DNA of 6,700 nucleotides. It comes from Campylobacteraceae bacterium (GTDB lineage: Bacteria > Campylobacterota > Campylobacteria > Campylobacterales > Sulfurospirillaceae). The translations under genes were made by a program, and so were the position numbers. Under the pieces are notes generated by a model, which saw nothing but the letters and a program-made list of their open reading frames with translations, had not been told where the DNA came from and made no database searches. This document shows positions 1 to 6,700 of the stretch, piece after piece. Location: assembly GCA_027011025.1 (NCBI GenBank), contig JALVAU010000355.1, positions 1 through 6,700 on the forward strand. Reading direction: 5' to 3'. Position 1 is the first letter of the stretch, and every line of letters begins with the position of its first letter.

Positions 1-10
1 AGTTTAGACC

Positions 11-253
11 TTAGAGTATGTGGATTTCATACATATAATCATCATCTCCAAGACCATATTTGACCTCTCTAAGATAGACACTCATATCTTTTTCTTCAAA
101 AAATTCTACCAAAGCAACTAAATCTTTGTGAGAATTTTCTTTGTCAAAATAGAAAATCTTTTGACCATCTTTTTTAATAGTCTCTTCAATTTTTTCCAGC
201 TTTATTATTTTTGGCTTTGCACCAAGCTCTTTTCTTGCTAATTTTAGTTCCAT
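11..253 (-). CDS. HP0268-like small nuclease-family protein (80 aa)
   Basis: The 80-residue product matches what I remember of Helicobacter pylori HP0268 in length and pattern: an N-terminal LxLA segment, a central IFYFDKEN (33-40) followed by HKDLVALVEFFEEK (42-55), a VYLREV strand (59-64) and the C-terminal YEIHIL. HP0268 has been described as a small protein with nicking-nuclease/RNase activity; its cellular role is unclear, so activity here is inferred by homology. The ATG has a reasonable ribosome site, AAAGG (260-264 read on the minus strand), six bases upstream. The gene diverges from nusA; I recall the same pairing in Campylobacter jejuni (Cj0459c/nusA), with miaB downstream of the small gene. 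A miaB gene beyond the left edge is therefore likely, but only ten bases remain and they do not show it. The gene is complete. Confidence 0.85.
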   Translation of the reverse strand: MELKLARKELGAKPKIIKLEKIEETIKKDGQKIFYFDKENSHKDLVALVEFFEEKDMSVYLREVKYGLGDDDYMYEIHIL

Positions 254-278
254 TATTTACCTTTTTATTACACTAAGT

Positions 279-300
279 TATGCCATATACATTTGGCATA
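279..300. promoter_or_regulatory. Short dyad in the leader of the HP0268-like gene
   Basis: TATGCCA (279-285) and TGGCATA (294-300) form a perfect 7-base inverted repeat around an 8-base AT-rich spacer. It lies 26-47 bases upstream of the small gene's start. A possible minus-strand -10 box, TAAAAT (312-317 on the complement), sits just before it, so the dyad would fall at or just after the transcription start. It could be an operator half-site pair or a weak leader hairpin. No recognised regulator motif matches, and a chance dyad is possible. Confidence 0.3.
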
Positions 301-342
301 GAAATCCTAATATTTTATCTTTATTTGTATAAATTACTTATT

Positions 343-374
343 AAGTACCTAATTATAATAGCACCAATCAATAG
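343..374 (+). repeat. Left 32-base inverted repeat of element copy 1
   Basis: This arm is identical to the complement of 579-610 over all 32 bases, with no mismatch. It contains TATAAT (354-359 on the plus strand). Because the arms mirror each other, the complement also carries a TATAAT reading outward, toward the HP0268-like gene. The repeat stops exactly at A343: the next base outward does not pair with its counterpart beyond 610. Confidence 0.95.
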
Positions 375-480
375 CACAAAGAGAACGATGTGAATGCAAG
401 GCGGATTTTTGCAGGACTAGCAAAAGCAAATTCAAGAAAATCCAACGAAGCAGTCATATCGTTATCTTTGTGCCCGAAGG
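375..480. repeat. Inner hairpin segment, probable nested insertion
   Basis: The segment starts CACAAAGAGAACGAT (375-389), which pairs with ATCGTTATCTTTGTG (458-472) with one mismatch in 15. A further GGATTTT/AAAATCC stem (403-409/437-443) and a TTTGC/GCAAA stem (408-412/426-430) offer inner pairings; they compete at two bases. The tail CCCGAAGGG can form a tiny three-base-pair hairpin. If about 107 bases are removed here (375-481, or equally 374-480), the remaining left arm matches the right arm over 46 of 46 bases, so this segment looks inserted into a pre-existing palindrome. It has its own dyad symmetry and no transposase. It could be a second REP-like or palindromic dispersed repeat; its family is not recognised. 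Confidence 0.65.
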
Positions 481-579
481 GAAACTAGGAAAGAGCACAT
501 CTATTTCGTTGAAAACTTTCGATGTATAATAAATACACCTCCAAGTTTTCGCCTCATATATGCACTCTTTCCTAGTTTC
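481..579. repeat. Second long imperfect hairpin inside element copy 1
   Basis: GAAACTAGGAAAGAG (481-495) pairs perfectly with CTCTTTCCTAGTTTC (565-579), followed by CAT/ATG (498-500/560-562). Further in, GAAAACTT (511-518) pairs with AAGTTTTC (543-550), and TGTAT (523-527) pairs with ATACA (533-537) around an AATAA loop. The three stems are concentric, so the segment forms one interrupted hairpin of almost 100 bases. The outer stem abuts the right terminal repeat and appears to be a continuation of it. Confidence 0.8.
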
Positions 580-610
580 TATTGATTGGTGCTATTATAA
601 TTAGGTACTT
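579..610 (-). repeat. Right 32-base inverted repeat of element copy 1
   Basis: This is the exact complement of 343-374. It carries TATAAT on the plus strand at 596-601, reading outward toward nusA, although no consensus -35 box lies at the right distance. Its inner continuation (565-578) matches the start of the second copy at the right end of the window. Confidence 0.95.
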
Positions 611-626
611 CAAGGCAAATCTAAAC

Positions 627-655
627 TTGAATAAAAAGAACTTTTTAGATATAAT
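627..655 (+). promoter_or_regulatory. Probable sigma-70-type promoter of nusA
   Basis: TTGAAT (627-632) and a perfect TATAAT (650-655) are separated by exactly 17 bases. This is the best promoter-like match in the intergenic region. A start near 662 would give a leader of roughly 97 bases before the TTG start of nusA. The promoter lies only 16 bases outside the right end of the 268-base element, so nusA can be transcribed without using the element. A weaker TATACT (682-687) lies downstream and lacks a matching -35 box. Confidence 0.65.
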
Positions 656-746
656 TATTCTCTTCGAGCTCGCAATTATTTTATACTCCAAATTTTTGAT
701 GTTATGGTATGTTGCGAAAAATTAAGGGTGCACTAAATACCCAAAA

Positions 747-761
747 AAGAGGTAAAAATTG
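747..761 (+). promoter_or_regulatory. Ribosome binding site and TTG start of nusA
   Basis: AAGAGG (747-752) is followed by six bases and then TTG (759-761). No ATG or GTG in this frame gives a plausible N-terminus nearby. The protein from the TTG begins MSKILDIIESIANEKG, the usual NusA beginning, so the TTG is well supported as the real start. A TTG start may modestly reduce initiation. Confidence 0.8.
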
Positions 762-1862
762 AGTAAAATATTAGATATTATAGAATCCATAGCAAATGAA
801 AAGGGCTTGGATATCAAAGAGGTGAAAGAGACTGTAAAGACAGCTCTGATAAATACCGCAAAAAAAGTTTATGGCAGAGAGTATGAATATGGTGCTGAGA
901 TAAATCCCGAAACAAAAACCCTAAAACTATATCAGAAAGTTACAGTTTTACAAGATGGAGATGAAGAACTTAGCGAAGAGAATGAAAATTATATATCATT
1001 GAGCGAAGCACGAGATGTTGACCCAGATATAGAGACCGGGGATGAGCTCACCTATGAACTTCCTCTTAACAACCTAGGAAGAACTGCTGCTGCTACACTT
1101 CAAAGAGAGTTAGAGTTTCACATACAGAGGCTATTGGAAACAAAAATTTTTGATAGATATAAGAATATGATTGGTCGTCGTGTTTTTGGGTCTGTCGTTA
1201 GAGTTGACCATGAAGAAAATACCTATATAGAAGTAAACGAAGTTAGAGCGATATTGCCAAGGAGAAGCAGAATCAAAGGTGAAAAGTTCAAAGTGGGAGA
1301 TGTTGTCAAAAGTGTGATAAGAAAAGTATATATTGACAAAGTTCAAGGGATAATAGTAGAGCTTTCAAGAACAAGCCCTAAGTTTCTTGAAGCTCTTTTA
1401 GCTCTTGAAGTTCCTGAGATAAAAGATGAGATGATAGAGATAAATGCATCTGCAAGAATTCCGGGTGAAAGGGCAAAGATAGCTCTTACATCCTTGCATC
1501 CAAATATAGACGCCGTAGGGGCAACGGTGGGTACAAAAGGTGTTCGTATAAATTCTATAAGTCAAGAACTGCACGGCGAAAATATAGACTGTATAGAGTA
1601 CTCTACGATACCAGAAATATTTATCTCAAGAGCCCTAAGTCCTGCTATCATCTCAAATGTAAAGATTGTTAGCGAAAACAAAGCAGTTGTTACTCTGTTA
1701 GCTGATCAAAAATCAAAAGCTATAGGAAAAAGCGGTATCAATATAAGACTCACTTCAATGCTGACAGGTTATGAGATAGAATTGGTAGAACTAGAAGGCA
1801 CAAGCCCTTCAAATAGTGATGAAATCAAAGATCCAAATGCTCTTAAAAATCTATTTAAATAG
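759..1862 (+). CDS. nusA: Transcription termination/antitermination factor NusA
   Basis: NusA binds RNA polymerase and nascent RNA, modulating pausing, intrinsic and Rho-dependent termination, and antitermination. The 367-residue protein has the expected order. An N-terminal polymerase-binding domain covers about 1-125. An S1 domain covers about 135-203 (IGRRVFGSVVRVD at 138-150). KH1 carries SARIPGERAKIAL (231-243) and VGATVGTKG (253-261). KH2 carries the GKSG loop (323-326) and the following NIRLTSMLTGYEIEL. Most of the family's hallmark residues are present, including the SRTSPKFL linker (203-210) and EVPEI (217-221). The C-terminal acidic repeats of the longer gamma-proteobacterial NusA are absent; this short form is normal in Campylobacterota and many Gram-positives. 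It is transcribed alone within this window, from the promoter at 627-655, and converges with the gap operon at a shared hairpin. The gene is complete. Confidence 0.97.
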   Translation: MSKILDIIESIANEKGLDIKEVKETVKTALINTAKKVYGREYEYGAEINPETKTLKLYQKVTVLQDGDEELSEENENYISLSEARDVDPDIETGDELTYELPLNNLGRTAAATLQRELEFHIQRLLETKIFDRYKNMIGRRVFGSVVRVDHEENTYIEVNEVRAILPRRSRIKGEKFKVGDVVKSVIRKVYIDKVQGIIVELSRTSPKFLEALLALEVPEIKDEMIEINASARIPGERAKIALTSLHPNIDAVGATVGTKGVRINSISQELHGENIDCIEYSTIPEIFISRALSPAIISNVKIVSENKAVVTLLADQKSKAIGKSGINIRLTSMLTGYEIELVELEGTSPSNSDEIKDPNALKNLFK

Positions 1863-1865
1863 TCA

Positions 1866-1893
1866 AAGATATCTCTACATGTAGAGATATCTT
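1866..1893. terminator. Convergent bidirectional terminator palindrome
   Basis: A 28-base perfect palindrome (AAGATATCTCTACA and its complement) starts three bases after the nusA stop codon. Read on the plus strand it is followed within a few bases by a T-rich run (1899-1904), as in an intrinsic terminator. On the minus strand the downstream T-tract is weak. The stem is AT-rich. It overlaps the TAA stop of the permease gene (1892-1894), so a single hairpin appears to serve both converging transcription units. Confidence 0.75.
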
Positions 1894-2854
1894 ATCTGTT
1901 TTTTGCAAAAGGGTTTAGCTTTAAAAGAACCAAATCAGCAATTATGTTTCCTAATAGTGTCAAGAAAGCAGAAATTATCAATATACCCATAATCACAGGG
2001 TAATCTCTGCTTAATGCACTTTGATAAAAGAGTAATCCCATACCATTGATAGAAAAGATAGATTCCAAAATAACACTTCCGCCTATAAGCCCGGGCAGAG
2101 ACAAACCCAAAATAGTTACAACAGGAGGAGATAGATTTGGCAAGAGATATCTCCAAAAAAGATCTTTGTTGCTTATACCTCTAGCTTTTGCAAAAAATAT
2201 ATAATCACTCTTAAGTATATTTAGACTAAGACTTCGTATATACATAATCAAACTTCCAACACCGCCAAAAACCATCACAAATATAGGTAAGGCTAAATGC
2301 CATGCTTCATCTAGAACATAAGCAAATCCAACCAGTTTTGTAGGCGAATGAAGACCTGAAATAGGAAAAAGTTTCCATTTGACAGCAAAAAGAATTATAA
2401 GTATCAAAGCAAGATAAAACGAGGGCATAGCATAACTTATAAGTGAAATATTTTTCGTCATTTTATCATACTTACTATTTTGTCTAAAGGCTGATTTTAT
2501 ACCAAAATATATAGATATAACAAACACAAATACCATGCTTGTAATATTTATAATAAGAGTGATTGGGAGACGAGATAAGATCTCATCTTTGACCATCTTT
2601 CCGCTTGCAAAAGAGATACCAAAATCAAGATGAACAAGAGCATTTAACCAAGAGATAAATTGCATAAATAGAGATTTATCCAAACCATAAATCTTCTTTA
2701 ACTGTTCTAGCGATTTTGCTGTAATATTTGGATTTAACTCGCCACTTGCAAAAAAAGAGTTTGGAGCTAAGTGAATAGCCCCAAAAGATATAATCGATAT
2801 AATCAGAAGCATAAACACTACATATAGTATCTTTTGCAGTGCTATTTTTATCAT
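1892..2854 (-). CDS. DppB/OppB-type ABC transporter permease
   Basis: This 320-residue inner-membrane protein has the binding-protein-dependent permease fold of dipeptide/oligopeptide/nickel ABC importers. About six hydrophobic segments are visible, near 9-29, 100-119, 138-157, 186-206, 245-265 and 286-310. The cytoplasmic EAA loop that contacts the ATPase is clear: DYIFFAKARGISNKDLFW (217-234) with its conserved glycine (G226). The family signature VVTILGLSLPGLIGGSVI (245-262) and SINGMG (268-273) follow. The N-terminus resembles DppB/OppB/YejB proteins. The ATG lies one base after the fabI stop codon, so it is very probably translated from the same message. The gene is last in the operon and its expected partners (second permease, ATPases, binding protein) are not in the window. 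Substrate is unknown; peptide or nickel import is a family-level guess. The coding frame is intact. Confidence 0.88.
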   Translation of the reverse strand: MIKIALQKILYVVFMLLIISIISFGAIHLAPNSFFASGELNPNITAKSLEQLKKIYGLDKSLFMQFISWLNALVHLDFGISFASGKMVKDEILSRLPITLIINITSMVFVFVISIYFGIKSAFRQNSKYDKMTKNISLISYAMPSFYLALILIILFAVKWKLFPISGLHSPTKLVGFAYVLDEAWHLALPIFVMVFGGVGSLIMYIRSLSLNILKSDYIFFAKARGISNKDLFWRYLLPNLSPPVVTILGLSLPGLIGGSVILESIFSINGMGLLFYQSALSRDYPVIMGILIISAFLTLLGNIIADLVLLKLNPFAKNR

Positions 2855-2855
2855 T

Positions 2856-4380
<1,525 letters not shown>

Positions 4381-4384
<4 letters not shown>

Positions 4385-5580
4385 TCTTCATCCTTATTGT
4401 AAAGTGGCTTGACGCCAGGGAGCTCTTTTCCCTCTATAAGCTCCAAACTAGCTCCACCACCTGTTGAAATAAATGCCATATCATCGGCATCACCACTTCT
4501 AGCTACAACATCCGCTGTATCTCCCCCACCCACAACAGTAGTTGCGTGTGCTTCTGCTATGGTGTGTGATATTTGTGTACTTCCTCTTGAAAATTTCTGT
4601 ATTTCAAAAACTCCCATAGGACCATTCCATAGTATGGTTTGGGCATCATTTAGAGCTTCTCTAAAGAGTCTTGTTGTAGCAGGTCCTATATCCAAACCCA
4701 TCCACCCTCTTGGAATCTCCTGAGATGTAACAAACTTCATAGTGGAATCCTGTGAGCAACTCTCTGCTGCGACAACATCCACAGGAAGATAAAACTTTAC
4801 TCCCAACTCTTTTGCTTTTGCCATAACAGAAACTGCCTCATCTATCAAATCCTCCTCCACCAAAGAGTTTCCAATCTCTATACCCTGAGCTTTTAGAAAT
4901 GTAAATGCCATACCTCCGCCTATCAAAAGTTTATCAACACGAGGCAGAAGATTTTTCAAAGCTTGTAGTTTGCCACTTACTTTACTTCCTCCAACAACAG
5001 CCACAAACGGTCGAGAAGGATTTTTTAACAGTTGTTTAGAAAAGTTTATCTCTTTTTGCAGTAAAAAACCAGCCGCACTATGATCTTCATCAAAAAACTT
5101 TGTTATAGCTTCTACAGAAGCATGGGCTCTATGACATACACCAAAAGCATCATTAACATAAAAATCTACTAAATCTGCTAATTTCTTCGCAAAATCTTCA
5201 CTGTTCTTGCTCTCGCCCTTTTCAAATCTTAAATTTTCAATAAGAAGCACCTCTCCATTTTTGAGATTTTTTGCCTTCTCTTGCGTATCACTACCAACGA
5301 CATCTTTAGAGAGTTGAACAGTTGGAATAAGCAACCTAGAGAGTCTCTTTGCAATAGGAGCCAAAGAGAGCCTGCTATCTACATGACCACCCGGTCTTCC
5401 CAAGTGACTTCCTAAAATAACTTTACAATTTTGATCCAAACAATACTTTATGGTAGGAATTGCTGATTTTATCCTTCTGTCATCTGTGATATTTAAAAAA
5501 TCATCTAGCGGAACATTAAAATCACACCTTATAAAAACTCTCTTGCCAGCTATATCCATATCTCGGACTGACCGTACCAT
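4381..5580 (-). CDS. pgk: Phosphoglycerate kinase
   Basis: Pgk transfers phosphate between 1,3-bisphosphoglycerate and ADP, reversibly, in the cytoplasm. The 399-residue length is typical. The N-terminal substrate-binding half shows R18, D20 and N22 in [16 protein letters not shown] (59-65) with R62, R118 in ENLRFEKGE, and [12 protein letters not shown] (144-155) with R151. The hinge and nucleotide half show GGSKVSGK (197-204), GGGMAFTFL (221-229), [10 protein letters not shown] (317-326), GGGDTA (351-356) and STGGGASLE (372-380). AGGAG directly follows the gap stop codon and sits five bases before the ATG, an excellent ribosome site. The 10-base gap to the upstream gene and the ATGA overlap with tpiA place it firmly inside the operon. 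Confidence 0.97.
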
Positions 5581-5590
5581 TATATCTCCT

Positions 5591-6586
5591 CTATTTGCTT
5601 ACATGTAGAGCCATATCTACCATTCTTGAAGAGTAACCCCACTCATTATCGTACCATGACATAACTTTTACCATATTGCCACATATCACCTGAGTTAAAT
5701 CAGCAGCAACAAATGAGCTATATGGTGAACCTTGAAAATCCTGCGAGACTCTCTTGTCTATATCATAGCCCAATATCCCCTTTAGTTCACTCTCAGACTT
5801 CTCTTTAAAGAGTGCATTTATCTCATCTATGCTTGTATCTTTTTTTACTAAGACATTCAGATCAACCATAGAAACATTTGGTGTCGGAACTCTGACACTT
5901 TGACCGTGAAGTCTGCCTTGAAGCTGAGGAAGAACCAAACCTATGGCTTTTGCTGCTCCTGTTGTAGTAGGTATGATATTGACAGCTGCTGCACGAGAAC
6001 GCCTGAGATCTCTACTCTTTGAATCTATAAGACTCTGTCCATTTGTATAGGAGTGAATTGTAGTCATCAAGCCCTTATCTATACCAAAAGCATCATCAAG
6101 CACTTTAGCGATAGGGCCTAGACAATTCGTTGTACAACTCGCATTGGAAATTATAGCTTGCCCTGCATATCTGTCTTCATTTACACCAATAACAAATGTC
6201 GGAGTATCGTCTTTTGCCGGAGCAGACATAATAACTCTTTTGATTCCATTATCTATAAAATTTTGAGCTTTCTCTTTGGTTAAAAAAGCACCCGTACACT
6301 CCAAAACCACATCTACACCATAATCACTAAAATTTAACTCTTTTGGGTCTCTAACATTAAACATTTTAACCCTAGATTTTCCCATTTGCATATAATCATC
6401 TTCTAAAATTTCAACCCTACCATCAAAAACACCGTGAACACTATCGTACTTAAATAGCTGCCTTGTCATCTCCCTTGTAGCAGTATCATTCACGCAAACC
6501 AAATCCACATCATCTCTTGAGATAATTATCCTAGCAACGCTCCTTCCAATTCTTCCAAATCCATTAATAGCTATCTTTAAAGCCAT
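5591..6586 (-). CDS. gap: Glyceraldehyde-3-phosphate dehydrogenase (phosphorylating)
   Basis: Gap converts glyceraldehyde 3-phosphate, phosphate and NAD(P)+ to 1,3-bisphosphoglycerate, and the reverse in gluconeogenesis. The 331-residue protein is complete. It has the dinucleotide loop GFGRIG (9-14), the adenosine-ribose aspartate D34 in CVNDTAT, the catalytic cysteine C151 in SNASCTTNC and H178 in TTIHSYTNG, then the S-loop RDLRRSRAA (192-200) and WYDNEWGYS (311-319). D34 is retained as in NAD-dependent enzymes. The next residue is threonine, and the positions equivalent to L187/P188 of the Bacillus enzyme are S189/K190, so NADP use or dual cofactor use is possible. This is the first gene of the operon; AGGA (6593-6596 on the complement) precedes the ATG by six bases. 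Confidence 0.97.
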   Translation of the reverse strand: MALKIAINGFGRIGRSVARIIISRDDVDLVCVNDTATREMTRQLFKYDSVHGVFDGRVEILEDDYMQMGKSRVKMFNVRDPKELNFSDYGVDVVLECTGAFLTKEKAQNFIDNGIKRVIMSAPAKDDTPTFVIGVNEDRYAGQAIISNASCTTNCLGPIAKVLDDAFGIDKGLMTTIHSYTNGQSLIDSKSRDLRRSRAAAVNIIPTTTGAAKAIGLVLPQLQGRLHGQSVRVPTPNVSMVDLNVLVKKDTSIDEINALFKEKSESELKGILGYDIDKRVSQDFQGSPYSSFVAADLTQVICGNMVKVMSWYDNEWGYSSRMVDMALHVSK

Positions 6587-6646
6587 ATCTTTTCCTTTTT
6601 TTATGTTAATGAAATATTCTATCTAAAAGCTAATATAAAATAGTTT
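6587..6646 (-). promoter_or_regulatory. Leader and probable promoter of the gap-pgk-tpiA-fabI operon
   Basis: This AT-rich stretch must hold at least part of the operon control region unless transcription enters from further right. Read on the minus strand, TATATT (6632-6637) and TAGAAT (6616-6621) are candidate -10 boxes. Neither has a good TTGACA-like partner, which is common in Campylobacterota where the -35 box is often weak. The first candidate lies about ten bases from the end of the second element copy, so its -35 region would fall inside the repeat. Confidence 0.3.
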
Positions 6647-6700
6647 AAGTACCTAACCAGAAGTAACACTAATTAATAGAAACTAGGAAAGGTTGCGTAT
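6647..6700 (+). repeat. Second, diverged copy of the palindromic element (partial)
   Basis: The last 54 bases align with the complement of the right end of the 268-base element (610 down to about 557). The first ten bases, AAGTACCTAA, are identical. The next 23 are clearly diverged with a one-base length difference. AATAGAAACTAGGAAAG (6675-6691) is then identical again. The terminal repeat runs directly into the GAAACTAGG stem without the 106-107-base segment found in the left arm of copy 1. It is inverted relative to copy 1 if, as the inner bases suggest, it corresponds to that copy's right end. The remainder lies beyond the window. Confidence 0.8.

Larger units (their letters stand above)
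343..610. mobile_element. 268-base MITE-like palindromic element, copy 1
   Basis: The element begins with AAGTACCTAA and ends with its complement TTAGGTACTT. The outer 32 bases at each end are perfect inverted repeats. Inside are two further long imperfect hairpins, 375-472 and 481-579, joined by CCCGAAGGG (473-481). The folded form would be a three-way cruciform. The same terminal AAGTACCTAA recurs at 6647, which fixes the element boundary independently. No flanking target duplication is visible: the flanks are TTACTTATT on the left and CAAGGCAAA on the right. There is no transposase, reverse transcriptase or other long coding frame inside, so any movement would need factors supplied in trans. 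I do not recognise the family; a non-autonomous mobile repeat is the best inference. A structured regulatory RNA is the main alternative. Confidence 0.75.

Noticed and set aside
509..530. Promoter TTGAAA/TATAAT inside the second hairpin
   Set aside because: The spacing is only 10 bases, far from the 16-18 needed, and the boxes are parts of the stems.
343..610. Retron-like non-coding RNA
   Set aside because: Outer inverted repeats with inner stems recall msr-msd, but no reverse transcriptase gene is adjacent and a second copy lies in front of gap, which fits a dispersed repeat better.
1131..1346. 71-codon minus-strand open frame inside nusA
   Set aside because: It lies opposite a confidently identified NusA coding region, has no recognisable protein pattern, and is a shadow frame.
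1935..2156. 73-codon minus-strand frame within the permease gene
   Set aside because: It is an alternative frame of the permease gene, whose own frame contains the intact EAA loop and membrane segments.
4409..4723. 104-codon plus-strand open frame opposite pgk
   Set aside because: It is low-complexity and Ser/Pro/Ala-rich because it reads the complement of the conserved C-terminal half of Pgk; the minus frame is clearly the gene.
5598..5609. Shared TACATGTAGAG between the end of gap and the nusA terminator
   Set aside because: It is an 11-base match around a short palindrome, inside the gap coding sequence, with no extended similarity; chance is sufficient.

Overview
The window looks like chromosomal DNA from a Campylobacterota (epsilonproteobacterial) organism. 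The base composition is AT-rich. A small protein closely resembling Helicobacter pylori HP0268 sits divergently from a short NusA. TpiA is the shortened form and FabI has the C-terminal extension that I associate with this phylum. A free-living sulfur- or hydrogen-oxidising relative such as Sulfurimonas fits, but the genus cannot be fixed from this window.

Layout: (1) 11-253, minus strand: HP0268-like small nuclease-family protein. (2) 254-758: 505 bases without a conventional gene. It holds a short dyad, a 268-base structured element (343-610) with perfect 32-base inverted repeats, and a good sigma-70-type promoter (627-655) for nusA. (3) 759-1862, plus strand: nusA with a TTG start. (4) 1866-1893: a 28-base perfect palindrome that probably terminates both converging transcripts. 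(5) 6586 down to 1892, minus strand: a tightly packed operon gap-pgk-tpiA-fabI-ABC permease, with spacings of +10, -4, -4 and +1 bases. (6) 6587-6700: the gap leader and the start of a second, diverged copy of the 268-base element, cut off by the window edge.

Gap, Pgk and TpiA catalyse consecutive triose-phosphate steps of lower glycolysis/gluconeogenesis. FabI carries out the last reductive step of fatty-acid elongation. A lone DppB/OppB-type permease ends the operon without its usual partner genes. NusA is a core transcription elongation, termination and antitermination factor.

The genes are ordinary housekeeping genes. The most unusual material is the repeat element. Its two arms are identical over 32 bases. 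Removing about 107 internal bases joins the remaining pieces into a 46-base perfect hairpin arm, which suggests that one palindromic element inserted into another. The inner segment is open on both strands, and a TATAAT box lies in each arm. I saw no defence system, CRISPR array, rRNA, tRNA or transposase gene.
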